Assembly: GCA_943842505.1 (NCBI GenBank)
Contig: CALTDI010000009.1
Span: 43,796-107,795 of the forward strand
Length of the DNA: 64,000 nucleotides
Reading direction: 5' to 3'
Origin: an uncultured Pseudomonadales bacterium
GTDB lineage: Bacteria; Pseudomonadota; Gammaproteobacteria; Pseudomonadales; Pseudohongiellaceae
The stretch's first letter is position 1. Each line of letters begins with the position of its first letter. Positions 49,773 through 58,808 of the stretch are shown piece after piece. The notes below the pieces were generated by a model. The model was not told the DNA's origin and searched no databases. It saw nothing but the letters and a program-made list of their open reading frames with translations. Made by a program: the position numbers and the translations under genes.

Positions 49773-50783
49773 ATGACAAAGTTGAGATTAGCGAACATTT
49801 TTCTAGCGGCAGGTATTGCCGTGGCCTTGGGCCAGGTTGCAGTTGCGCAGGATTACGTGGCGCCACGTACCAGTTTTGGTGCGCCGGATTTGCAGGGTGT
49901 TTACAGTATTGCCACGGTAACGATGCTGGAGCGTGGCGAACAGTTTAATGGACAGCTAACAATTACCGCCGAGGAGGCTGCGCGAATTGGGCAGACTGGC
50001 GACAGCTATCTTGATGATCTGACAGCCGCGCCGACAGATGCGGAGCCAGACGTTGGAGGCTATAACACTTTCTGGATGGACCCAGGCGAGCGCATGGCAG
50101 TAATCGACGGTGAGATTCGCACCTCTATTCTTGTCGAACCCGAGAATGGCCGTCTACCCTGGGCCGAGGGTGCGCAGAGAGCAATATTTGGAGCGCGAGC
50201 AATGGGGCCGGGCCCGTTTGCCGGGCCAGAGGCGCGTCCCCTAGGTGAGCGTTGCCTGGTCGGTTTTGGCTCCTCCGGTGGTCCGCCTATGTTGCCAGTA
50301 CTCTACAATAATCACAGCCAGATCGTTCAGACCAAAGACTACGTGATGATCATGGCCGAGATGAATCATGATGCGCGTATCATTCGCATGCGCGATAATG
50401 ATCATTCTGATATTCCCAAATGGTTAGGCGATTCCGTTGGCTACTATGAGGGCGATACTCTTGTCGTCGAAACGACCAACTACCATCCACAGCAGAGTTT
50501 TCGTGGCGCGCTGCGTCACTACTTTTACCTGTCAGCTGACGCGACAGTAACGGAACGTTTCACCCGCGTGGATGACGAAACCTTGCTCTATCAATTTACT
50601 GTCGATGACCCAAAAGTCTACGCGACAGCGTGGAAGGGAGAGCTGCCTATGAATGCAGTGGAAGATCAGATCTACGAATACGCCTGCCACGAGGGAAACT
50701 ATGCCTTGCCTGGCATTCTGGCAGGAGCCAGACTGGAAGAGAAAGAAAAAGCAGAGGCAGAAGCAGAGGTAAGAGTGCAGTAG
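49773..50783 (+). CDS. Secreted protein of unknown function
   Basis: 336 aa from ATG 49773 (ATG 49725 also open). Signal peptide to VAVAQ. The body contains PDLQGVYSIATVTMLERG, IDGEIRTSILVEPENGRLPW and GYYEGDTLVVETTNYHPQQSF, a pattern I associate with a large group of uncharacterised exported proteins of proteobacteria and acidobacteria, often near PQQ or amidohydrolase genes. The tail is a repeated KAEAEAE charged helix. Followed by a strong terminator. Confidence 0.7.
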   Translation: MTKLRLANIFLAAGIAVALGQVAVAQDYVAPRTSFGAPDLQGVYSIATVTMLERGEQFNGQLTITAEEAARIGQTGDSYLDDLTAAPTDAEPDVGGYNTFWMDPGERMAVIDGEIRTSILVEPENGRLPWAEGAQRAIFGARAMGPGPFAGPEARPLGERCLVGFGSSGGPPMLPVLYNNHSQIVQTKDYVMIMAEMNHDARIIRMRDNDHSDIPKWLGDSVGYYEGDTLVVETTNYHPQQSFRGALRHYFYLSADATVTERFTRVDDETLLYQFTVDDPKVYATAWKGELPMNAVEDQIYEYACHEGNYALPGILAGARLEEKEKAEAEAEVRVQ

Positions 50784-50800
50784 GGTAAGTCTGCAAGAAT

Positions 50801-50828
50801 TAAAAGCCGGCCACAGAGCCGGCTTTTT
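50801..50828 (+). terminator. Terminator
   Basis: AAAAGCCGGC (50801-50810) pairs with GCCGGCTTTT (50817-50826) and runs into more T. It follows the unknown secreted protein gene. Confidence 0.92.
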
Positions 50829-50986
50829 TAATGTGCTTTAAGAATATTGATACATCGCATAAACTTTACTCTACGCTCGTGCCAATATGCTGGGCGCGAA
50901 TCCGCCTGCTGCTCCAGCAGTTAACTATGATGATAAATAGGCTGCTAGATGGGCTGCTAGATAGGTTGATAAATAGGCTGATAAAA

Positions 50987-51421
50987 ATGCAGAAAAAAAT
51001 AAAGTTAATCGCTGTGGCTGTTCTCAGTGCAGTTGGTTTGAGCACAATTTTCGCGCAGACAGATTCCTACGATCCTCTGCTAACGGTCAAAGAAATAATG
51101 AATGGGTTGATTACGCCAACGACCACCACTATCTGGGGTGCCTATCAGCTTGAGAGCGATGCGCAGTGGCAGGAAGTAAGAAATGCTGCCCTGTCGGTGA
51201 TCGCTGCTGGCAACTTGTTGCAGTTGGGTGGTTCAGGTGAAGGGGAGTCTGCTATGGCTGCGGAAGCTGACTGGCGCATTTACAACCAGCAAATGATAGA
51301 CGCGGCGAGGCAGGTGATTGCCGCAACGAATAGCAAAGACGAAGAAGCCTTATCGGCTGCGGGAAATGATGCGCTCTATCCTCCCTGTGAGTCCTGTCAT
51401 CAGCAATATCAGGCTCGCTAA
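50987..51421 (+). CDS. Cytochrome c'-like (class II) protein
   Basis: 144 aa from ATG 50987, giving signal peptide MQKKIKLIAVAVLSAVGLST. The single haem motif CESCHQQY sits at the very C-terminus, after four predicted helices, as in cytochrome c' and related c-type helical bundles. The upstream open frame to 50831 contains short TAGATGGGCTG-like repeats and is probably leader. Role unknown; it is close to many redox genes. Confidence 0.78.
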   Translation: MQKKIKLIAVAVLSAVGLSTIFAQTDSYDPLLTVKEIMNGLITPTTTTIWGAYQLESDAQWQEVRNAALSVIAAGNLLQLGGSGEGESAMAAEADWRIYNQQMIDAARQVIAATNSKDEEALSAAGNDALYPPCESCHQQYQAR

Positions 51422-51443
51422 GAACCCTCTGCAGTACTGAGCT

Positions 51444-52463
51444 CTAAGCGATGAACAGGCTGGGGATTCTCTCAAGAAACCAGTAGCTCGCTACGCCGCC
51501 TATGCCGTAGGCGAGCCCTCGCTGCAAACTTGGTATCAGGTGGTTTAGGTATTTTGCGAAGATATAATGCAGTGCTAACAGTGCCCCAATAAAAGCTACC
51601 TGACCCGCTTCTACTCCCAGGTTAAAGAATAGCAAAGCCAGTGGAATGTCGGCGTCACTGAGGCCAAGCTCGCCTAGCGCGCCGGCGAACCCGAATCCGT
51701 GCACCAGGCCAAATGCAAACGCCACTATCCAGGGTTTGGCATGGGCTAGCGTGGTATTCCCCTGCTGCGCCATCAATATCTCTCGTGCCAGAAATACAAT
51801 CGACAGCGCTATCAGAACTTCAATGGGCGCGCCTGGAACGGGAAAGAAGCCAAGGACTGCGCAGGCAAGAGTAATGCTATGGGCTATTGTAAAGGCAGTA
51901 ATGGTTTTTAGTAGCTTCCAGAAACCCTGCAGCAAGAGTAACAGGCCTAGCACGAACAGCAGGTGATCGGCGCCGAATAGAATGTGCTCGCCGCCAAGCA
52001 GTAGGTAGCGGCTAGCTAGATTTCGAATAGAGGCGGCACCTGCCTTCATTTCTGACATGGGCACTTCGATTAGGCTGCCATCCCCTGGAAAATAACCAGA
52101 GACATCGCTGCCATCGGACCAGCGCGTGATGAGCACTAGGCCTTCCAGAGACCAGGGAAATAATAGAGCATCTTCGGTGTTAAGTGCTGGCTCGCACTGG
52201 AAGCGATAACTGAATCGACTTGGCGGTAATCCCAGGCAGCGCTCGGGAAGTATACGCTCCACATTAAATAAGGGCGGTACCTGTTGATCGACTATAGAAA
52301 GTTGGTAACTGTTGTCGTCGAGCTCGTCCAGAAAGACTCGGGCAACACCGGTCACATCCACATCGTGCCCCCTGGTCTGGGTAGTGAGGGTCAAGCTGAA
52401 GACGAGCAGCAAGAAGAGTGCGAAAAAATGCAGACCTGTGCTTTTCTGAAAGGGAGCGTGCAT
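51444..52463 (-). CDS. HupE/UreJ-family membrane protein
   Basis: 339 aa. Signal peptide, an extracytoplasmic domain of about 120 aa, then six to seven helices with GGEHILFGADHLLFVLGL, ITAFTIAHSITLA and GLVHGFGFAGALGELG, the His-rich HupE/UreJ_2 motifs. Members are thought to move nickel or other metals, but this long form is uncharacterised. It lies 6 bp after a parvulin gene with which it often co-occurs. Confidence 0.83.
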   Translation of the reverse strand: MHAPFQKSTGLHFFALFLLLVFSLTLTTQTRGHDVDVTGVARVFLDELDDNSYQLSIVDQQVPPLFNVERILPERCLGLPPSRFSYRFQCEPALNTEDALLFPWSLEGLVLITRWSDGSDVSGYFPGDGSLIEVPMSEMKAGAASIRNLASRYLLLGGEHILFGADHLLFVLGLLLLLQGFWKLLKTITAFTIAHSITLACAVLGFFPVPGAPIEVLIALSIVFLAREILMAQQGNTTLAHAKPWIVAFAFGLVHGFGFAGALGELGLSDADIPLALLFFNLGVEAGQVAFIGALLALHYIFAKYLNHLIPSLQRGLAYGIGGVASYWFLERIPSLFIA

Positions 52464-52469
52464 GATCTG

Positions 52470-53312
52470 TTATTCGGCTTCGGAGTTGTTAATGACTATA
52501 GTGTATTGATCCCAAAGTCTGTCTACCTCCTGCTGCAGGCGGGCCTCCTCTTCGGCAGCAATCCACTCAAGACGAACCAGATCGGCAATGTCTTCAAGCG
52601 CTGGTATGCCGGCCGGATTTTTTTGAATCGCGCGCAGCCAATGTTGCCCTCGATTGCTAATAAACGGGCCTTGCCATTGGTTGAGCTCGGCTGCTAGAAC
52701 CTTGTTCGCAAACTCCTGATCGAAAATATTAGCGAGGTCTACGCTATTCACATTCGGTAGAGTCGCGACCGTACCTTCTGATAATTCCAGTAAGGCCTCA
52801 GCCTCGGCACCTTGTTGGATAGAAGTAAGTATGGAAGCGTCTAGAGGATCTGTAGAGTCGAAAACCAACTCATCGAAATCTGCGGTGGCGGGAGTCTCGA
52901 AGCGGCTTCTGTTTTGCTCGTAGTACACACTTAATTCGGCAGCGCTTGGCTGAATAATGTTTCCGCTTAGCACGTGACGCATCTTCTGCGCCAGAATGTC
53001 GTGTATGCGCTCGTCGTTGTCCAATTCCATGGCGAGGGCTTCCCGCACTAGAATTTGCTCTTCTATATAGTAGGCGGTTACTAAATCTCGTTGTTCTGCG
53101 GAAAGTTCTTCGCCGCGCGACAGTTCCTGCATGAAGATGCGTGCATCTATTTCGCGCTGGTCGATCTCCAGCAAGTTTTCATTCCCGGCCTGAGTGATTG
53201 CATACAGTGCAAAGATAATGACTGCGATAATGAAGAAGTGCACGATCGGTTCTCGCATGATGCGGGCATAGACAGGCGTGCTGACAGAGCTGGATTTATT
53301 CATTTGATTCAT
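52470..53312 (-). CDS. Membrane-anchored parvulin-like peptidyl-prolyl isomerase
   Basis: 280 aa. One N-terminal transmembrane helix (IVHFFIIAVIIFALYAITQ), a SurA-like helical part (YYIEEQILVREALAMELDND), then a degenerate PpiC-type domain (FDELVFDST, GPFISNRGQHWLRA). Catalytic residues are poorly kept, so chaperone rather than isomerase activity is likely. Operon with the HupE-like gene. Confidence 0.75.
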   Translation of the reverse strand: MNQMNKSSSVSTPVYARIMREPIVHFFIIAVIIFALYAITQAGNENLLEIDQREIDARIFMQELSRGEELSAEQRDLVTAYYIEEQILVREALAMELDNDERIHDILAQKMRHVLSGNIIQPSAAELSVYYEQNRSRFETPATADFDELVFDSTDPLDASILTSIQQGAEAEALLELSEGTVATLPNVNSVDLANIFDQEFANKVLAAELNQWQGPFISNRGQHWLRAIQKNPAGIPALEDIADLVRLEWIAAEEEARLQQEVDRLWDQYTIVINNSEAE

Positions 53313-53489
53313 GGTTCGACTCTTCTGGCCCCGGTTTTGAGGTTCTTATCGTGTCTTCGGTGTTGCGTAGGGGGAGAGTAATTTCAGTCTGTAGTGGATG
53401 CAAGCACTAGTCGGCTTCAGCATCTTGCAAAAAATGCACACATAAGGTTCCATGATGCAAAGCGAACGCATTGGGACGGGAAAGGGATT

Positions 53490-54482
53490 ATGCAAAAAAG
53501 AAGAACACTTGTATTTACGGCTCTGTGGTTACTGTGTGGTGCCTTACCCGCGCAGGCAGCAACTCCGCAGGCGCCTCAGGTTACGCGGCTGGCAGATGGG
53601 CCTATCATTGTCCCCAACATGGACTCGCGCATGGGTAGCAATATACAGGGGCCCTCACTTATACGTGTGCCCCCGTGGATAGACAATCCATTAGGCAACT
53701 ACTATCTTTATTTCGCCGATCATCGTGGCAGCTACATTCGGCTGGCCTATGCGGATGATATTACCGGGCCATGGAGCATCTACGAAGAAGGTTCGCTCAG
53801 GCTCGAAGACTCTTTCTTTCCAACTACCTGTCCACCCTGTTCGCTAGCCCCTGGCACAAGTGCTCCCCTGTATGCCCATATTGCCTCTCCGGACGTGCAT
53901 GTAGACAACGAGAAACAGCAGATCGTCATGTATATCCATGGGCGCGATGCGGGCCGGCAGCTTACTCGTCTGGCGACTTCGATCAACGGAATAGACTTCG
54001 AGGGTAGGCCGGATGTGTTAGGCCGCCCCTATTTTCGCGTCATCGAACATGGGGCTTATCACTATGCCTTATCCATGCCGGGATACCTGTACCGCTCCAG
54101 AGATGGCATGAGTGACTTTCAGGAAGGGCCTCGATTCTTCAATGATAATATGCGCCACAATGCGCTATTAATACGCGACAACACCCTGCATGTATTTTGG
54201 ACCCAGGCGGGGCATGCCCCGGAGAGAATATTCCTCTCGACCATCGACATGGAGGGGGATTGGATGCAATGGCAGGAATCAGAGCCGGTTGAGGTGCTCA
54301 GGCCTCAGATGGTGTGGGAGGGGGCAGAGTTGGAGATAGCACCCTCGAGGCGTGGGCATATAGATGAGCGGGTGAATCAGCTGCGGGATCCAACTATTTT
54401 CGAAGAAGATGGCAGGGTGTATCTGCTCTATTCTATTGCCGGCGAGCACGGGATCGCGGTTGCCGAGCTGGAATTCGAGTAG
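53490..54482 (+). CDS. Secreted five-bladed propeller protein (GH43/GH32/GH68-like fold)
   Basis: 330 aa from ATG 53490 with GGAAAGGGA as RBS; upstream ATG 53394 rejected. Signal peptide to AQAAT. Repeats such as YYLYFADHRGSYIRLAYADD, IVMYIHGRD, NALLIRDNTLHVFW and LRDPTIFEEDGRVYLLYS show the pattern of arabinanase-like propellers. The last block RDPxIFxxDGxxYLLYS is close to GH43 strands, but a full catalytic triad is not evident. It may bind or cut a glycan. Confidence 0.7.
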   Translation: MQKRRTLVFTALWLLCGALPAQAATPQAPQVTRLADGPIIVPNMDSRMGSNIQGPSLIRVPPWIDNPLGNYYLYFADHRGSYIRLAYADDITGPWSIYEEGSLRLEDSFFPTTCPPCSLAPGTSAPLYAHIASPDVHVDNEKQQIVMYIHGRDAGRQLTRLATSINGIDFEGRPDVLGRPYFRVIEHGAYHYALSMPGYLYRSRDGMSDFQEGPRFFNDNMRHNALLIRDNTLHVFWTQAGHAPERIFLSTIDMEGDWMQWQESEPVEVLRPQMVWEGAELEIAPSRRGHIDERVNQLRDPTIFEEDGRVYLLYSIAGEHGIAVAELEFE

Positions 54483-54490
54483 GGGCAGAC

Positions 54491-55222
54491 ATGCAGCAAC
54501 TCTCTCAGGAATATCTAGACTCGTGTAAGTGCGAAGATGGGCGCATCTTGCGCGGCGAGAGCATGACTCGGATCGAGACCTTCGTCGACGCCGCCTTCGC
54601 CTTCACCATGCTGGTGATCAGTATCGATGTAATACCCAAGACGGTGCCGGAGTTGCTCAGCCTTTCGCAGGACATACCCGCCTTCATAATTAGCGCGACC
54701 ATAATTGGATCGATCTGGGTGGCGCATACCCTCTGGAGCAGGACTTTCGGCCTGCAGGATCGCATCACACTCTATCTTAGTCTCGGCCTGGTAATGCTGG
54801 TGCTAATCTTCGTCTATCCGATCAAGCTGATGGTGCAGCTCAGTATCTCCTTTTTATCACGCGGGGCTTTGCAACAAAATCTGGAGATAATGGAGCTAGC
54901 CGATGTGATAAATCTTATGGTCTATTTTGGCTTGGGGCTCATGGCGCTCTGTTTTATCCTGATCGCCCTGTATCAGAACTCACTCAGGCAGCGTCAGCAA
55001 CTTGTATTAAGCGAGTACGAAGTCATATTTTGCAAGCTTGCCTGCTTAACCTGGGCTCTGGTGGCGGCGACGGCCTTGATATCCTGCGTGGCTGCCCCAC
55101 TGCTGGGAGAGCAAATCCAATGGTCGGGCCTTGTGTACTTTTCACTCTTGGTGACAATACCCGTGGCGCGCGGCCTGTACCGAAAAAGTGTCGGCATAGA
55201 GGGTCTGCACAAGGCCAGTTAA
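54491..55222 (+). CDS. TMEM175-family potassium channel (DUF1211)
   Basis: 243 aa. The family filter helix motif RIETFVDAAFAFTMLVIS (RxxxFxDAxxAxxxT/L) is near residue 27. About six transmembrane helices follow. Bacterial TMEM175 proteins form K+-selective channels as tetramers. It begins 8 bp after the propeller gene. Confidence 0.85.
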   Translation: MQQLSQEYLDSCKCEDGRILRGESMTRIETFVDAAFAFTMLVISIDVIPKTVPELLSLSQDIPAFIISATIIGSIWVAHTLWSRTFGLQDRITLYLSLGLVMLVLIFVYPIKLMVQLSISFLSRGALQQNLEIMELADVINLMVYFGLGLMALCFILIALYQNSLRQRQQLVLSEYEVIFCKLACLTWALVAATALISCVAAPLLGEQIQWSGLVYFSLLVTIPVARGLYRKSVGIEGLHKAS

Positions 55223-55271
55223 ATCCAGTTAAAGCCCCTGTCAGAATCTATACAAGCGGCCCCTGTTTCTG

Positions 55272-55277
55272 TATAAT
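55272..55277 (+). promoter_or_regulatory. Probable -10 element for guaB
   Basis: TATAAT 28 bp before the guaB ATG. The -35 region around 55249-55254 is poor, so strength is uncertain. Confidence 0.5.
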
Positions 55278-55304
55278 TTCCGTTTTGTAGAAGGTGGTAA
55301 TCAC

Positions 55305-56774
55305 ATGTTACGTATCGCTGAAGAGGCTTTAACATTTGATGATGTTCTACTCTTGCCTGCCCACTCTGTTGTTCTTCCCAAAACTGTAGCACTCACTACC
55401 CAGTTGACGCGTTCGATCGCGCTCAATATTCCGCTTATATCATCTGCGATGGACACGGTTACCGAGTCCCGTCTCGCGATAGCTATGGCGCAAGAGGGTG
55501 GCTTGGGTGTGCTGCACAAGAGCATGAGTGTTGAGAATCAGGCGCGAGAAGTTCGTCAGGTAAAGAAATATGAAAGTGGCGTAGTAAAGGATCCTATTAC
55601 GATCTCAGCCGATGCCAGCATTAGAGACCTTGTTGCTCTGATGCAAGAATACGATATATCCGGCATGCCGGTATTGGACAGCTCTGGCCTGGTGGGTATC
55701 GTGACCAGTCGCGATGTGCGCTTCGAGGCTAATCTTGACGCCAAGGTTTCATCGATCATGACGGCAAAGGACAGGCTCGTAACAGTACGAGAAGAATTTG
55801 CGCTGGATGATGTGAAGGAGCTTCTGCATCGCCACCGAATCGAGAAGATTCTGGTTGTAAACGATGACTTCGAGTTGCGTGGCCTTATTACCCTAAAAGA
55901 TATTCGTAAGTCCGAAGACTATCCGAATGCGTGTAAAGACGAGCAGGGTAGACTGCGTGTTGCAGCCGCAGTCGGTACAGGGCCTGACTCAGCCGATCGC
56001 ATTGAAGCGATAATCGAAGCGGGCGTCGATGTGGTTATCGTCGATACTGCACATGGGCATTCACAGTTCGTGCTGGATCAGGTGAAATATATTAAAGACA
56101 ACTACCCTAGTGTGTCTGTTATCGGCGGCAATATCGCCACTGCAGATGCGGCCAGAGACTTGGTCAAGGCGGGTGCGGACGCGGTTAAGGTGGGTATCGG
56201 TCCTGGCTCGATCTGCACGACACGTATCGTAACCGGCGTCGGTGTTCCACAGATTTCAGCCGTTGCTAACGTTGTCGAAGCGGTAAAGGGCAGCGATGTC
56301 TGTGTTATATCCGATGGCGGAATACGCTATTCCGGCGATATAGCCAAGGTGATTGCCGCTGGGGCGCACGTCGTTATGGTCGGCAGTCTGCTGGCTGGCT
56401 CCGAAGAGGCGCCGGGCGAGGTTGAGTTGTATCAAGGCAGAAGCTATAAGGCTTATCGTGGCATGGGTTCTCTGGGCGCCATGTCTCACTCTCAAGGCTC
56501 CAGCGATCGCTATTTCCAAGACGTCGATTCTGGGACAGAGAAGCTGGTTCCCGAGGGGATCGAAGGTCGGGTTCCCTATAAAGGCTCGATGTCCGCTATT
56601 GTGCATCAATTAATGGGCGGGCTGCGTTCCAGCATGGGCTATACGGGTTCGGCAAATATTGAGCAGATGCGAACGAAGACGCAATTTGTAAAGATTACGG
56701 CGTCGGGTATGAGCGAGTCCCACGTCCATGACGTTAGCATAACCAAGGAAGCACCCAACTACCGTGTAAGTTAG
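55305..56774 (+). CDS. guaB: IMP dehydrogenase GuaB
   Basis: 489 aa. N-terminal TIM-barrel start ([13 protein letters not shown]), tandem CBS domains at about residues 95-205 ([26 protein letters not shown]), active-site loop [11 protein letters not shown] with the catalytic cysteine near 305 and the flap Arg/Tyr region later. It oxidises IMP to XMP, the committed step to GMP. AAGGTGG is the RBS. guaA follows, separated by a nested inverted repeat. Confidence 0.98.
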   Translation: MLRIAEEALTFDDVLLLPAHSVVLPKTVALTTQLTRSIALNIPLISSAMDTVTESRLAIAMAQEGGLGVLHKSMSVENQAREVRQVKKYESGVVKDPITISADASIRDLVALMQEYDISGMPVLDSSGLVGIVTSRDVRFEANLDAKVSSIMTAKDRLVTVREEFALDDVKELLHRHRIEKILVVNDDFELRGLITLKDIRKSEDYPNACKDEQGRLRVAAAVGTGPDSADRIEAIIEAGVDVVIVDTAHGHSQFVLDQVKYIKDNYPSVSVIGGNIATADAARDLVKAGADAVKVGIGPGSICTTRIVTGVGVPQISAVANVVEAVKGSDVCVISDGGIRYSGDIAKVIAAGAHVVMVGSLLAGSEEAPGEVELYQGRSYKAYRGMGSLGAMSHSQGSSDRYFQDVDSGTEKLVPEGIEGRVPYKGSMSAIVHQLMGGLRSSMGYTGSANIEQMRTKTQFVKITASGMSESHVHDVSITKEAPNYRVS

Positions 56775-56819
56775 CGTGGGAGTGCTTCTAGCTAGTTATT
56801 AGTTGGAACGGATAAACCC

Positions 56820-56921
56820 TTGAGGCCCAGATGCTTCGTTAAAAGGCCTAACTCATTCAGTCACTTGCTAAATGTAAGCTCCTGATTGAGTTAGGCCTTT
56901 TGCCTCGCCTTTGGGCCTCAA
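56820..56921. terminator. Nested inverted repeats between guaB and guaA
   Basis: The inner 15-bp repeat (56841-56855 with 56887-56901) could act as a terminator in both directions, ending in T on + and preceded by A. An outer 10-bp repeat (TTGAGGCCCA at 56820-56829, TGGGCCTCAA at 56912-56921) encloses it. Both arms are perfect. Confidence 0.75.
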
Positions 56922-56992
56922 TGATTCGTCCTCAGGTTTCTTGGTGCGAAGTTGAATTCGAATTGCAGTTACTATTTTGAGATTGGGTTTAC

Positions 56993-58573
56993 ATGACAAC
57001 AGCTAATATTCATAGCCAGAAAATTCTTATTCTTGATTTCGGTTCGCAGTACACGCAGCTCATCGCGCGGCGGGTTCGCGAGTTAGGTGTGTATTGTGAG
57101 ATCTGGGACTACGCGGTCGATGAACAGCTATTTCGGGAATTTGATCCCCAGGGCGTAATTTTTTCCGGTAGTCCGGAGTCGGCGAATCACGATGAGTCGC
57201 CGCGTCCTCCCGAGTTTATCTATGGCGCTGGCAAACCGATTCTTGGCATCTGCTACGGTATGCAAACTATGGCAGAGCACTTCTCGGGTAAAGTCGAAGC
57301 CTCGAGTAAGTCTGAATTTGGTTTCGCGCAGGTCGATGTGATCGCGCCGAATAAATTATTCGATGGCATCGAAGATAGAATTAATGAGAAAGCGGCGCCT
57401 CAGTTAGACGTATGGATGAGCCATGGTGACAAGGTCACCGAAGTGCCGCCAGGGTTTTCGTTGATAGCACAGACGGAGAGTGCCCCTATAGCGGCGATGT
57501 GTGATGAGTCTCGAAATTTCTACGGCATTCAGTTTCACCCCGAAGTGACGCACACCATTCAAGGTCAGCGTATTCTCGAACGATTCTGTCATGGCATCTG
57601 CGGTTGCGAGTCCTTGTGGACGGCAGCCAATATCATCGAGGACGCGATCGCGACGGTGCGCGCTAAGGTTGGCACAGATAAGGTGTTGCTAGGCTTATCT
57701 GGCGGTGTGGATTCATCTGTCGTTGCTGCACTGTTACACAAGGCGATCGGCGATCAGCTGACCTGTGTTTTCGTTGATAACGGATTGCTCAGATTAAACG
57801 AAGGGGAACAGGTCATGTCTATGTTCGCAAAGAACATGGGTGTTCGCGTGATTCGAGCCGATGCAGAAGAGCGCTTTCTAAGCCGTCTCGCAGGAGTCGA
57901 TGAGCCGGAACAGAAGCGCAAAATCATCGGTAATACCTTCATCGATGTATTCGATGAAGAGGCGACCAAGCTCAAAGATGTAAATTGGTTGGCGCAGGGC
58001 ACCATCTATCCCGATGTCATCGAATCCGCTGGGTCGAAGACCGGTAAGGCCCATGTAATCAAATCCCACCATAACGTTGGCGGTCTGCCCGACGACATGA
58101 AGATGGAACTCGTCGAGCCGCTACGAGAGTTATTCAAAGACGAGGTGCGTAAGATCGGCTTGGAGCTAGGCCTGCCTTACGACATGGTCTACCGCCATCC
58201 TTTTCCAGGCCCCGGTCTTGGGGTTCGCGTACTCGGTGAAGTCAAGAAAGAGTACTGCGATATTCTGCGTCAGGCCGACGCCATCTTCATGGAAGAGCTG
58301 CACCGCGCCGATGTTTACAACAAGGTGAGCCAGGCCTTCGCCGTGTTCTTGCCAGTGAAATCGGTAGGTGTTGTGGGTGATGCGCGCCGTTATTCCTATG
58401 TGATTACCTTGCGCGCCGTCGAGACTATCGATTTCATGACCGCACGCTGGGCTCGCCTCGATCCCGAACTGTTGGAACGTCTGTCCAACCGCATCATGAA
58501 TGAAATCGCAGATGTCTCACGCGTTGCCTATGACATCTCTAGTAAACCGCCAGCAACTATCGAGTGGGAGTGA
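56993..58573 (+). CDS. guaA: GMP synthase (glutamine-hydrolysing)
   Basis: 526 aa. Glutaminase domain with GICYGMQTM (Cys near 85) and [11 protein letters not shown]-pyrophosphatase motif [13 protein letters not shown] near 230; C-terminal dimerisation domain with [14 protein letters not shown] and ending PATIEWE. It converts XMP to GMP. The 3' end of guaA is a known integration hot spot for genomic islands, and the sequence composition changes at its stop codon here. Confidence 0.98.
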   Translation: MTTANIHSQKILILDFGSQYTQLIARRVRELGVYCEIWDYAVDEQLFREFDPQGVIFSGSPESANHDESPRPPEFIYGAGKPILGICYGMQTMAEHFSGKVEASSKSEFGFAQVDVIAPNKLFDGIEDRINEKAAPQLDVWMSHGDKVTEVPPGFSLIAQTESAPIAAMCDESRNFYGIQFHPEVTHTIQGQRILERFCHGICGCESLWTAANIIEDAIATVRAKVGTDKVLLGLSGGVDSSVVAALLHKAIGDQLTCVFVDNGLLRLNEGEQVMSMFAKNMGVRVIRADAEERFLSRLAGVDEPEQKRKIIGNTFIDVFDEEATKLKDVNWLAQGTIYPDVIESAGSKTGKAHVIKSHHNVGGLPDDMKMELVEPLRELFKDEVRKIGLELGLPYDMVYRHPFPGPGLGVRVLGEVKKEYCDILRQADAIFMEELHRADVYNKVSQAFAVFLPVKSVGVVGDARRYSYVITLRAVETIDFMTARWARLDPELLERLSNRIMNEIADVSRVAYDISSKPPATIEWE

Positions 58574-58661
58574 AAGCACGTATTGTAAGTTATTGATTTA
58601 TAAGCATATTTTCTAAACTATTTACTACAAAGTCACTACAAAGTATACTTTTTGAGTGTTA

Positions 58662-58725
58662 TTTTTCAGTAAGTTAGAGTTTCTAACTACAAACTCGTTA
58701 CAAAAAACGAGTGTTTACTGAAAAT
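58662..58725. repeat. Branched set of inverted repeats upstream of the recombinase
   Basis: TTTTCAGTAA (58663-58672) pairs with TTACTGAAAA (58715-58724). Inside it lie two further hairpins: AGTTAG/CTAACT (58672-58688) and ACTCGTT/AACGAGT (58693-58712). A single strand could fold into a three-way junction. Just upstream CTACAAAGT occurs twice (58625-58644) and CTACAAACT once (58688-58696). Arm-type recombinase sites or a folded recombination site are possible. Confidence 0.6.
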
Positions 58726-58761
58726 CATAAGAAACATCATCAGTTTGTAGTTGAATCAGAA

Positions 58762-58797
58762 AAACACTGATGTTTGACGACATTAGTGTTTCTTTTT
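58762..58797 (+). terminator. Terminator-like hairpin just before the recombinase start
   Basis: AAACACTGATG (58762-58772) pairs with CATTAGTGTTT (58781-58791), 10 of 11 positions, loop of 8, then TCTTTTT. It spans the first possible ATG (58770) of the recombinase and may attenuate it. Confidence 0.55.
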
Positions 58798-58808
58798 GGA
58801 TGGAAATT

